A program made the translations under genes and the position numbers. This document shows positions 54,415 to 63,790 of a stretch of 64,000 bases of DNA, one piece after another. Position 1 is the stretch's first letter. Every line of letters starts with the position of its first letter. The notes under the pieces are model-generated. The model had not been told where the DNA came from, ran no database searches, and saw only the letters and a program-made list of their open reading frames with translations. This DNA comes from Streptomyces sp. NBC_01232 (GTDB lineage Bacteria; Actinomycetota; Actinomycetes; Streptomycetales; Streptomycetaceae). Location: assembly GCF_035989885.1 (NCBI RefSeq), contig NZ_CP108518.1, forward strand, positions 3,392,501 through 3,456,500. Reading direction: 5' to 3'.

Positions 54415-55755
54415 TCAGGAGCGCAGGGCTGCGATCGATTCGGCAAGGGCGGTCGGGACGTCCCCGACCAGGGTGTGGTGGCCGTCGCGGACGATGTGGC
54501 GGCCGCCGACCACCGTGTGGCGGACGTCCGACGCGGAGGCCGCGAAGACCGTCGTCTCGGCGCCCAGCCGCGGCAGGGGGCCCGCCGTGCGTACGGAGTC
54601 CAGCGCGATCGTGGTGAAGTCCGCGAGCGCGCCCGCCTCCAGGCGGCCCGCGTCGGCCAGGCCCAGCGCCGCATGGCCGTCGGCGGTGGCGGCGGTGAGG
54701 AGCGCGTTCGCCGTCCAGTGGCCCCGGGTGCGGCTGCGCAGGCGCTCGTTGAGCTCCATCGCACGGGCCTCTTCGAGCAGGTCGATCACGGCGTGGCTGT
54801 CGCTGCCCAGCGACAGCGGGCTGCCCGCGTGCTGGAGGCGGGTCGCCGGGCCGATGCCGTCCGCGAGGTCGCGTTCGGTGGTGGGGCACATGCAGGTGCC
54901 GGTGGTGGTCCCGCCGAGGAGGGCGATGTCCACATCCGTGAGGTGCGTGTTGTGGACGCCGGTGGTGCGCGGGCCGAGCACGCCGTGATCGGCCAGCAGC
55001 TGGGTCGGGGTGCGGCCGTGGGCGGCCAGGCAGGCGTCGTTCTCGGCGGTCTGCTCCGAGAGGTGGACGTGCAGGGGCGCCCGGCGCTCCTCGGCCCAGC
55101 GGGCGACGGTGGCCAGTTCGGCGGCGGGTACGGCGCGCACCGAGTGGATGGCGGCGCCGATCAGGGCGTGCTCGCGGGGCTTGAGCGCGCTCGCGCGCTC
55201 GGCCCAGGCCTCGGCTGTGCCGTCGGAGAAGCGCAGCTGGTGGGCGTTGGGGGCTTCTCCGAAGCCGGAGGACAGGTACGCGGTGTCCAGGAGGGTGATC
55301 CGGATGCCGGCCGCGGCGGCGGCCTCGATCAGGGCCTCGCCCATGGCGTTCGGGTCGGCGTAGGCGGTCCCGCCCGGGGCGTGGTGGACGTAGTGGAACT
55401 CGCCGACGTTGGTGATGCCGGCCAGCGCCATCTCGGCGTAGACGGCGCGGGCGAGCACGAAGTAGCTGTCGGGGGTGAGGTTCTGGGCGACCTTGTACAT
55501 GAGGTCGCGCCAGGTCCAGAAGGTGCCCGAGCCGACCTGGACGGTGCCCCGGAGGGCCCGGTGGAAGGCGTGGCTGTGCGCGTTGGCCAGCCCCGGGATC
55601 GTCAGGCCCCGCAGCACCTCGGCGCCCGGCGGCGGGGTCTCCACCCCGGTGCGCAGGGCGCCGATCCGCCCGTCCTCGGTGATCTCGAGGGCCACGCCCG
55701 GCTCGACGTGGGTGCCGAGCCAGGCGTGCTCCAGCCAGTACGTCGTCAACGACAT
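54415..55755 (-). CDS. hutF: Formimidoylglutamate deiminase
   Basis: The 446-residue amidohydrolase converts N-formimino-L-glutamate to N-formyl-L-glutamate and ammonia. Metal ligands are in LANAHSHAFHRALRG (about 58-66), H in PLHVHLSEQTAEND, and D in LGSDSHAVIDLLEEAR. The length and the FTFWTWRDLMYK-type region (GTFWTWRDLMYKVAQNL) are typical of HutF. ATG 55755 lies inside the end of the upstream M20 gene (10-base overlap). Presence of HutF rather than HutG indicates the five-step histidine pathway. Confidence 0.93.
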   Translation of the reverse strand: MSLTTYWLEHAWLGTHVEPGVALEITEDGRIGALRTGVETPPPGAEVLRGLTIPGLANAHSHAFHRALRGTVQVGSGTFWTWRDLMYKVAQNLTPDSYFVLARAVYAEMALAGITNVGEFHYVHHAPGGTAYADPNAMGEALIEAAAAAGIRITLLDTAYLSSGFGEAPNAHQLRFSDGTAEAWAERASALKPREHALIGAAIHSVRAVPAAELATVARWAEERRAPLHVHLSEQTAENDACLAAHGRTPTQLLADHGVLGPRTTGVHNTHLTDVDIALLGGTTTGTCMCPTTERDLADGIGPATRLQHAGSPLSLGSDSHAVIDLLEEARAMELNERLRSRTRGHWTANALLTAATADGHAALGLADAGRLEAGALADFTTIALDSVRTAGPLPRLGAETTVFAASASDVRHTVVGGRHIVRDGHHTLVGDVPTALAESIAALRS

Positions 55756-56947
55756 GCCAGGCCTTCCAGTACGTCGGCGAGGGCGAGGACGCCTGCCACG
55801 CAGTCGTCCTCGGCGGCGAACTCCCGCGGGGAGTGGGAGACGCCGGTCGGGTTCCGTACGAACAGCATGGCGGTCGGGACGGCGGCGGAGAGGATTCCGG
55901 CGTCGTGTCCCGCTCCGGTCCCGAGAACGGGGACCGAACCGCCCAGGATCCGGTTCATCTCGTCGCGCAGGGCGTGCTCGAACTCGACGACCGGGGTGAA
56001 GGACTCCCGGACGATGCCGAGGTCGATGCCGTCCTGGTCCGCGCGCTCGCGGGCGGCCTTCTCGATGGCGGTGACGACCGTGTCGAGGGTGGCTTGGTCG
56101 GCGGCCCGGGAGTCGAGCCAGCCGCGCACGAGCGAGGGGATGGCGTTGACCCCGTTGGGCTCCACCGAGATCTTGCCGAAGGTGGCGACGGCCCCGGCGA
56201 GGGCCGCTTCCGTACGGGCGGCCAGCACGGTCGCCGCGTAGGTGAGCATCGGGTCGCGGCGGTCGACCAGCCGGGTGGTGCCGGCGTGGTTGGCCTCGCC
56301 GCGGAAGTCGAACCGCCAGCGGCCGTGCGGCCAGATCGCGGAGGCGATGCCGACCCGGTCCCCGGACAGGTCCAGGGCGCGGCCCTGTTCCACGTGCAGC
56401 TCGACGAAGGCTCCGATGCGGCCCAGGCGTTCGGGGTCGGCCCCGATGGCCTCGGGGTCGTAGCCGGCGGCCTCCATGGCCTGGGGCAGGGAGATGCCCT
56501 CGGCGTCGCGCAGCTCGTACGCCTTCTCCTTGGTCAGCTGTCCGGCGGCGAGCCGGGAGCCGACGCAGGCGAGCCCGAAGCGGGCGCCTTCCTCGTCACC
56601 GAAGTTGGTGATGGCCAGCGGCCTGGAGAACTCCGCGCCCCTCCTGCGGAGTTCGTCCAGGGCCGCGAAGGAGGAGACCACCCCGAGGGGGCCGTCGAAG
56701 GCCCCACCGTCGGGGACGGAGTCCAGGTGCGAGCCGGTGACCACGGCGTCCCCCGCGAGGGGGTCGCCGAGCCAGGCCCACTGGTTGCCGTTGCGGTCGG
56801 TCTCGTACGTCAGCCCGCGCGCCTCGGCCTGCTCCTGGAACCAGGTCCGGCAGTCGGCGTCGGCCCCGCTCCAGGCATACCGGCGGTATCCGCCGGTGCC
56901 GGCGTCGCGGCCGATGGGCGCGAGCTCCGCCCACATCTCGTGGAAGG

Positions 56948-56951
<4 letters not shown>
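55746..56951 (-). CDS. M20 amidohydrolase annotated allantoate amidohydrolase-like; probable N-formylglutamate or related hydrolase
   Basis: The 401-residue zinc hydrolase matches the allantoate amidohydrolase/N-carbamoyl amidase group of M20. Ligands sit in [41 protein letters not shown] and GAGHDAGIL, and the lid domain contains [13 protein letters not shown]. It lies between hutU and hutF with overlapping genes on both sides (GTG 56951 overlaps the hutU stop). A histidine-pathway role is therefore likely: after HutF, N-formylglutamate must be hydrolysed, and no hutG is present. The substrate is inferred from context only. Confidence 0.82.
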
Positions 56952-58612
<1,661 letters not shown>

Positions 58613-58630
58613 GGCGGTGCCTCCTCCGAT

Positions 58631-58678
58631 GTTGGTCAATCTATTCACATCCTCGCTCCCTGAATAGATTCAGTCAAC
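58631..58678. promoter_or_regulatory. Extended inverted repeat operator upstream of hutU
   Basis: AATCTATTCA (58638-58647) and its complement TGAATAGATT (58661-58670) flank a 13-base spacer. The outer sequences GTTGGTC and CAGTCAAC are also partly complementary. It lies between the divergent hutU and decarboxylase-like genes, so one factor could control both. The 3' half includes ATTCAGTCA, which recurs upstream of the RpiR regulator gene (62851-62859). Confidence 0.65.
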
Positions 58679-58707
58679 AGCTGCGATCGGCCCCGTCGGG
58701 TGATGGG

Positions 58708-60063
58708 ATGGCCGATATGGACACGGAGGGCGCCGCCGCGCGCCGGGACCTGGCCGTACGCGCCGCCGTCGAGCAGGGGCTCGTGGGCGGGGCCGGCACC
58801 GCGGAGCCGCTGACCTGCCTGCTGGACACCGCCGGGATCCGGGCCTCGGCCGCGGCCCTGACCGGCGCCTTCGCCGCCGCGCTGCCCCCGGGCACCCCCG
58901 TCCTGCACGCCTTCGCCGTCAAGGCCGCCCCGCTCGTCCCGGTCCTGCGGCTGCTCTCCGACGCCGGGCTCGGCTGCGAGGTGGCCAGCCCCGGCGAGCT
59001 GGCACTGGCCCGGGCGGCGGGTGTCCCGGCCGGCCGGACCGTCCTGGACTCCCCCGCCAAGACGGTGGCCGAGCTGCGCGAGGCCCTGGAGCTGGGCATC
59101 GCCCTCAACGCCGACAACCCGCAGGAGCTGGCGCGCCTCGACGCGCTCGTCGGCCGGGCGCCCGCGTCCACCGCGGCCCCGGTCGGCCTGCGGATCAACC
59201 CGCAGACCGGCGCCGGGGCCATCGACGCGCTGTCCACGGCGACCACGACCTCGAAGTTCGGCTTCGCGCTGCGCGACCCCGGCGCGCGCGAGTGGCTCGT
59301 ACGGGCCTGCCTGGACCGGCCGTGGCTGACCCGCCTGCACATCCACTCGGGCTCCCAGGGCGTTCCGCTCGTCCTGATCGCTGAAGGCGTACGGGAGCTG
59401 CACGCACTGGCCGAGGAGATCAACGCGGCCGCCGGGCGGCGCCGGATCGACACCCTCGACATCGGCGGCGGCCTGCCGGTGAACTTCGCCTCCGACGAGG
59501 CCACCCCGACGTTCGCGCAGTACGTCGCCGCCCTGCGCGAGGCGGTCCCGGCCCTCTTCGACGGCTCGTACGGCCTGGTCACGGAGTTCGGCCGGTCCCT
59601 GCTGGCCAAGCACGGACTGGTGCTGGCCCGGGTCGAGTACACCAAGACCAGCGGCTCCCGGCCGATCGCGCTCACCCACGCCGGGGTGCAGGTGGCGACC
59701 CGCACCGCGTACGCCCCGGCGGCCTGGCCGGTGCGGATCCTGCCGTACGACGCGAAGGGCGCCCCGAGGACCGGAGATCCGGTGGCCCAGGACATCGCGG
59801 GCCCGGCCTGCTTCGCGGGGGACCTGCTCGCCGTCGCCCGCGAGCTGCCCCGGCTCGCCCCGGGCGACCTGATCGGCGTCCCCGACACCGGCGCGTACTT
59901 CTTCACGGCCCACTACGGCTACAACAGCCTGCCCCGGCCGGCGGTCCACGGCTTCACGGTCACGGACGCGGGCGAGGTCCGCTTCCGCCTGGTCCGCCCG
60001 GCGCAGGACGTATCGGAGATCGTCTCGGAAGCGGGCGGCGACCTGCGGGACGCGCTGCTGTAA
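58708..60063 (+). CDS. PLP-dependent fold III decarboxylase-like protein (diaminopimelate decarboxylase family)
   Basis: The 451-residue protein has the alanine racemase-like barrel. The PLP lysine is K72 in HAFAVKAAPL; HIHSGSQG (about 211) and DIGGGLPVNF (about 252) bind the cofactor phosphate. The C-terminal beta domain contains CFAGDLLA, with the catalytic-type cysteine, and GDLIGVPDTGAYFFTAHYGYNSLPRPAV. It is shorter and less like biosynthetic LysA than expected, so the amino acid substrate is unknown. It starts close to the hut operator and may be co-regulated. ATG 58708 and 58717 are both possible starts. Confidence 0.82.
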   Translation: MADMDTEGAAARRDLAVRAAVEQGLVGGAGTAEPLTCLLDTAGIRASAAALTGAFAAALPPGTPVLHAFAVKAAPLVPVLRLLSDAGLGCEVASPGELALARAAGVPAGRTVLDSPAKTVAELREALELGIALNADNPQELARLDALVGRAPASTAAPVGLRINPQTGAGAIDALSTATTTSKFGFALRDPGAREWLVRACLDRPWLTRLHIHSGSQGVPLVLIAEGVRELHALAEEINAAAGRRRIDTLDIGGGLPVNFASDEATPTFAQYVAALREAVPALFDGSYGLVTEFGRSLLAKHGLVLARVEYTKTSGSRPIALTHAGVQVATRTAYAPAAWPVRILPYDAKGAPRTGDPVAQDIAGPACFAGDLLAVARELPRLAPGDLIGVPDTGAYFFTAHYGYNSLPRPAVHGFTVTDAGEVRFRLVRPAQDVSEIVSEAGGDLRDALL

Positions 60064-60083
60064 GAACCTGGGCCTCCGCCGCT

Positions 60084-60128
60084 CCAGCCCCGCCGGCGTC
60101 CGAGGCGCGGGGGTTCGGGGGCGGCGCC
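60084..60128. repeat. Streptomyces intergenic repeat (inverted copy)
   Basis: CCAGCCCCGCCGGCGTCCGA followed by GGCGCGGGGGTTCGGGGGCGG is a diverged, opposite-orientation copy of the 9563 family. It lies between the convergent decarboxylase-like and TetR genes and may act as a terminator. Confidence 0.6.
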
Positions 60129-60160
60129 TCCGACAGCGGCGCGCACTCCGGGCGACGGCC

Positions 60161-60718
60161 TCAGCCGGAGAGGGTGGCCGCCAGGGCCGGGGCCAGGCCT
60201 TGGACCACGCCCTCCGGCGTCAGCGCGACAACGCCCGGCAGTCGCAGCAGGTAACGGCTCAGGGCCAGGCCCAGCAGCTGCGCGGAGACCAGCCCCGCCA
60301 CCGCCCCGGCCCGCTCCGACCCGACGGCGGCCGCCAGCGCCGGAGCGACCTGGGCCGCGAACACCTCCCGCATCCGCGCCGCGGCCCGCTCGTTCGTCAC
60401 CGCCGAGCGCAGAAGCACCAGCAGGGCGTCGTCGGCCGGATCACCCTCCCACCGCTCCACGAAGTGGCGCACGAGGGCGGCGGGGAGCTCCTCGGCCGGC
60501 ACCGCGCCGAGGTCGGGCAGGCGCAGGTCCACCGTGAGGGCGGCGTCGAAGAGCTGCTCCTTGCTGCCGAAGTACCGCATGACCATCGAGGGGTCGATCC
60601 CCGCGTCCGCCGCGACGGCCCGGATGGTGGTGCGCTCGTAGCCCTGGGCGGCGAAGCGCTCCCGCGCCGCCCGCAGGATGGCCGTCTTGGTCGTGTCGGA
60701 AGTGCGTCGCGCCGTCAT
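60161..60718 (-). CDS. TetR family transcriptional regulator
   Basis: The 185-residue repressor has the TetR helix-turn-helix at about 12-57 (TKTAILRAARERFAAQGYERTTIRAVAADAGIDPSMVMRYFGSKEQLF). A ligand-binding C-terminal domain follows (about 85-185). ATG 60718 was chosen because the helix-turn-helix starts right after it. It is divergent from the FAD monooxygenase gene. Two copies of a palindromic site in the 105-bp gap suggest it represses both genes. Confidence 0.92.
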   Translation of the reverse strand: MTARRTSDTTKTAILRAARERFAAQGYERTTIRAVAADAGIDPSMVMRYFGSKEQLFDAALTVDLRLPDLGAVPAEELPAALVRHFVERWEGDPADDALLVLLRSAVTNERAAARMREVFAAQVAPALAAAVGSERAGAVAGLVSAQLLGLALSRYLLRLPGVVALTPEGVVQGLAPALAATLSG

Positions 60719-60719
60719 G

Positions 60720-60746
60720 CCAACAACCGTAGGCCAACAGGCGTTG
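60720..60746. promoter_or_regulatory. Operator copy 1 (TetR/monooxygenase intergenic)
   Basis: The 27-base unit begins CCAACAACCGTAGGCCAAC and continues AGGCGTTG. It contains two overlapping CCAAC..GTTG inverted repeats and begins 2 bases upstream of the TetR start codon. It matches copy 2 at 60777 with few differences. Confidence 0.7.
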
Positions 60747-60776
60747 ACATGCCAGCGAAGCGGGCGCACTCTTGAG

Positions 60777-60804
60777 TCAACAACCGTTGGCCAACAAGCG
60801 TTGG
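60777..60804. promoter_or_regulatory. Operator copy 2 (TetR/monooxygenase intergenic)
   Basis: TCAACAACCGTTGGCCAAC plus AAGCGTTGG has two perfect small palindromes (CAACCGTTG and CCAACAAGCGTTGG). It lies 20 bases before the monooxygenase start and 57 bases from copy 1. Confidence 0.75.
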
Positions 60805-60823
60805 CCCGCCGGAGGAGGCCCGC

Positions 60824-61972
60824 ATGACCAGCACCGCCGCACTCCCGACCCGTACGGACGTGGCCATCGTCGGCGCCGGGCCCACCGGCCTCGCCGTCGC
60901 CGTGACCCTGGCCGGGGCGGGTGTCGACTTCGTGCTCCTCGACCGGCAGGCCGAGGGCGCGAACACCTCCCGCGCCGCCGTCGTGCACGCCCGCACCCTG
61001 GAGGTCCTCGACGAGCTCGACCCGTCGGGCGGCCTCTCCTCCGAGCTGATCGGCCGCGGGCTCCTGGTCACCCGGTTCCAGCTCCGCGACGGGGCCCGCC
61101 CGCTCGCCGGCATCACCTTCGACCGCCTGCGCACGGCCCATCCGTACGCGCTCATGGTTCCCCAGTACGAGACCGAGGCGGTGCTCCTGCAGCGCCTGCG
61201 CGCCCTCGGCCACGACGTGCACCGCCCCCACGAGGTCACCGCCGTCACCCAGGACGCGGACGGGGTCACCCTCACCACCGCCACCGGCGAAACCCTGCAC
61301 GCGGCCCACGCCGTCGGCGCCGACGGGATGCACAGCGCGGTCCGCGAGGCCGCCGGGATCGGCTTCACCGGCAGTGCCTACGGGGAGTCCTTCGTCCTCG
61401 CCGACGTCGTCATGGACTGGGCCCCGGGCCGCAGACAGGTCTCGCTCGCCTTCGGCGCGGCCGGGCTCACCGTGGTCGCTCCGCTGCCCGGGGGCCACTT
61501 CCGGATCGTGACCACCGTCGAGGAGGCCCCCGCCGAACCGGACCTCGCCTTCGTCCAGCGCCTGCTGGACGAGCGCGTCCCCGGTGAGGCCGTGGTCCGC
61601 GAGCTCGTCTGGTCCTCCCGGTTCCGCATCCACCACCGGGTCGCCGACCGCTACCGGGCCGGCCGGCTGCTGCTCGCCGGGGACGCCGCCCACGTCCACA
61701 GCCCGGCCGGCGGCCAGGGCATGAACACCGGCATCCAGGACGGCCACGCCCTCGGCCGCGCCCTCGCGACCGGGGACCCGGGCGGCTACGGGGCCCGCCG
61801 CCGCCCGGTCGCCCTGCGGGTGGTGGCCCTCACCGACCGGATGACCCGGATCGCGACCACCCGCAACCGCGCGCTGCGCACCGTACGCAACACCCTGCTG
61901 CCGGTCCTCCTGCGGATCCCGGCCCTGCACGACCGGCTGGCGAACGAGCTGGCGGAACTCGACTACCGCTGA
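60824..61972 (+). CDS. FAD-dependent aromatic monooxygenase (PheA/TetX-like)
   Basis: The 382-residue flavoprotein has the dinucleotide loop VAIVGAGPTGLAVAVTLAGAG (about 13-33). The middle ADGMHSAVREAAGI (DG motif, about 167) and GDAAHVHSPAGGQGMNTGIQD (about 286-306) are the group A monooxygenase signature. It should hydroxylate an aromatic or polyketide-like small molecule using NAD(P)H and O2. ATG 60824 follows GGAGGAGG. With the divergent TetR gene it forms a typical inducible detoxification or catabolic pair. It is slightly shorter than most phenol hydroxylase types. Confidence 0.9.
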   Translation: MTSTAALPTRTDVAIVGAGPTGLAVAVTLAGAGVDFVLLDRQAEGANTSRAAVVHARTLEVLDELDPSGGLSSELIGRGLLVTRFQLRDGARPLAGITFDRLRTAHPYALMVPQYETEAVLLQRLRALGHDVHRPHEVTAVTQDADGVTLTTATGETLHAAHAVGADGMHSAVREAAGIGFTGSAYGESFVLADVVMDWAPGRRQVSLAFGAAGLTVVAPLPGGHFRIVTTVEEAPAEPDLAFVQRLLDERVPGEAVVRELVWSSRFRIHHRVADRYRAGRLLLAGDAAHVHSPAGGQGMNTGIQDGHALGRALATGDPGGYGARRRPVALRVVALTDRMTRIATTRNRALRTVRNTLLPVLLRIPALHDRLANELAELDYR

Positions 61973-61982
61973 GGCCGCGCGG

Positions 61983-62825
61983 CTACTCCACGAACAGGCC
62001 CCGCGCCGCCGCACGGGCGTCGAAGGCCTCCAGCCGGGCCTGCGCGTCCGGCAGCGCGTCCGCCATCGACTCCAGCAGCACCCGGCCCAGCAGCATCGGC
62101 GCGCACGCCGTGTCGAAGGCCAGCCCGGTGCCGACCTGCGCCGGAATCAGCAGGTCCGAGTGGCGCGCCACCGGGGCGAAGGCCGAGTCGGCGACGGTGA
62201 CCACCGTCAGGCCGGCCCTCCGCGAGCGTTCCAGCGTGTCCACGACCTCCCGCGGGTGGCGGGGCAGCGCGAAGCACAGCAGCGCCGTCGCGCCCTCGTA
62301 GAGCGCCGCGTCGATGCGGTCCTCCAGCATCGTGCCGCCCTCGTCGAGGAGCCGTACGTCCGGGTGAACCTTCGAGGCGAAGTACGCGAACCCGCGCGCC
62401 TGGGAGGAGGCCGCCCGCAGCCCGAGCACCAGCAGCGGGGTGGAGGCGGCGAGCAGCCGACCGGCCTCCTGGACCGGCGCGGGGTCGGCGAGCATGGCCG
62501 CCAGCTGCCGCAGGTTCTCGATCTCGCCGAGGACGGCCTGCTGGTACTCGTTGTACGAGTCGTCGTGCGCGGCCTCCGGCCGCTCGGCGGGGGCCACTTC
62601 GCGCAGGTGGCGGCGGAGCGCGGGATATCCGTCGAAGCCGAGCGCCACGGCGAAGCGGGTGACCGAGGGCTGGCTCACCCCGGCCAGTTCGGCGAGCTCG
62701 ACGCTCGACAGGAAGGGCACCTCCGCCGCCCCGCGCACCATGCAGTGCGCGATCCGCCGCTGGGTCGGCGTCAGCCGGTGCCCCTCGAACAGCTTCTGCA
62801 GCCGCGCGGCCGGGCTGTCACTCAT
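61983..62825 (-). CDS. RpiR/MurR family transcriptional regulator
   Basis: The 280-residue regulator has an N-terminal HTH_6 domain (about 8-80: LTPTQRRIAHCMVRGAAEVPFLSSVELAELAGVSQPSVTRFAVALGFDGYPALRRHL). A C-terminal SIS sugar-phosphate-like domain follows (about 115-265, PLLVLGLRAASSQARGFAYFASKV). Such regulators often bind phosphosugars, but in Streptomyces some sit by amino acid catabolism genes. ATTCAGTCA in its own upstream region also occurs in the hutU operator, so it is a candidate hut regulator. ATG 62825 has no strong ribosome site. Confidence 0.9.
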   Translation of the reverse strand: MSDSPAARLQKLFEGHRLTPTQRRIAHCMVRGAAEVPFLSSVELAELAGVSQPSVTRFAVALGFDGYPALRRHLREVAPAERPEAAHDDSYNEYQQAVLGEIENLRQLAAMLADPAPVQEAGRLLAASTPLLVLGLRAASSQARGFAYFASKVHPDVRLLDEGGTMLEDRIDAALYEGATALLCFALPRHPREVVDTLERSRRAGLTVVTVADSAFAPVARHSDLLIPAQVGTGLAFDTACAPMLLGRVLLESMADALPDAQARLEAFDARAAARGLFVE

Positions 62826-62850
62826 CCCGTCCCCTCCGTCCCGGTGAGAT

Positions 62851-62886
62851 ATTCAGTCACGGAGCACTCTGCATGCGGTTATGCAG
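62851..62886. promoter_or_regulatory. Candidate operators upstream of the RpiR regulator
   Basis: ATTCAGTCA (62851-62859) matches the right half of the hutU-site repeat. CTGCAT-gcggtt-ATGCAG (62869-62886) is a perfect 6-6-6 inverted repeat. Both lie in the gap between the RpiR gene and the divergent small membrane protein gene. Confidence 0.5.
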
Positions 62887-62966
62887 CGGGGCAAGCCGTG
62901 CCCGCGATGCGGATACGGGGGATAGCCCCAGTGCAGGGGCCCGCCGGGGGTTCCTACGGTGAGGGC

Positions 62967-63350
62967 ATGGACGCCCACGCCCAAGAGCTGAAGAAGGAAT
63001 TCGACGCGACGATGGACGCCCGGCGCGAGCTGGGGCCGGAGTACGAGGCCGCGCTGGTGGACTCGTTCGTCGAGAAGGTCGACACCCAGGTCCGGCGCCG
63101 GCTCGCCGAGGAACGCCTGGCCGCGGCCCGCGGCGACGGCCGCGCGCCCTCCGCCGTGGCGGGGGACGGGAACTTCGGAGAACGTTTCGGCTTCGCGATC
63201 ATCACGCTGGTGCTGGCGATCCCGCTGTCGGCGATCGCTGCCGCGCACGCCAGGCTGCCGGGGCTGATCGTCGCCTGGGCGGGGATCGTGGGCGTGAACT
63301 TCATCCACGCCCATCGCCTCCGGCGCGGTACGCAGGACCCCCGGGACTGA
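62967..63350 (+). CDS. Small hypothetical membrane protein
   Basis: The 127-residue protein has a charged helical N-terminus (MDAHAQELKKEFDATMDARRELGPEYEAALVDSFVEKVDTQVRRRLAEE) and then two hydrophobic segments (about 74-92 and 96-113). The architecture (soluble helix, then hairpin of membrane helices) is common in short Streptomyces proteins without known function. ATG 62967 follows GAGGG. It is divergent from the RpiR gene. Confidence 0.75.
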   Translation: MDAHAQELKKEFDATMDARRELGPEYEAALVDSFVEKVDTQVRRRLAEERLAAARGDGRAPSAVAGDGNFGERFGFAIITLVLAIPLSAIAAAHARLPGLIVAWAGIVGVNFIHAHRLRRGTQDPRD

Positions 63351-63790
63351 TGCAGTACGCCAGTGCGGCGCCGCTGCGGGGGCTCCGAACTCCCGCGCCT
63401 CATCCCCCGGCTGCCGCCGGGAGGTGCCCCTGGCGGGGCCGGGGCGGAAAAGGAACGCGCGGGGACCGCCGCACCCCCGGTCGCCCGAGGGGCGGGACGA
63501 CGGCGGTCCCCGCGAAGGACACGGCCGGGTCAGGGCCGTCCGCGTCCGTGGCGCAGGCGCAGTCCGGGAGCCGCTCCGGAGGTACGCACACGCCGTTCCG
63601 TGGTGCCGGCCGGATTCCGGTCTCCCGGACTTCCCTGCCGACAACCACCACTGTGCCCCAGGCGTGTTAAGCGGGTGCTGCCGTCACGTGTCGTGCCCGT
63701 ACCGTTTGCGCGAAGGCCACGCCACGGGCCGGGCGCCCGGGTGAGGAGGCGGGCCGTGGGCCCGCACCCCTCCCCCGAGCGGGCCGCAGG
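63351..63790. other. Intergenic region with degenerate repeat, no gene seen
   Basis: About 440 bases without convincing coding potential. A degenerate copy of the intergenic repeat lies at 63367-63444 (GCGGGGGCTCCGAACTCCCG then GCGCCTCATCCCCCGG). A 7-bp hairpin (GCGGGCC-gtg-GGCCCGC, 63749-63765) just beyond the next gene's stop may be its terminator. Confidence 0.5.
63749..63765 (-). terminator. Possible terminator of the cystathionine beta-synthase gene
   Basis: A perfect 7-bp stem, GCGGGCC with its complement and a GTG loop, lies 26 bases past the stop codon on the minus strand. Confidence 0.45.

Noticed and set aside
63350..63670. ORF overlapping the stop of the small membrane protein gene
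   Set aside because: It runs through a degenerate intergenic repeat and translates to low-complexity Pro/Arg/Gly sequence with no ribosome site.
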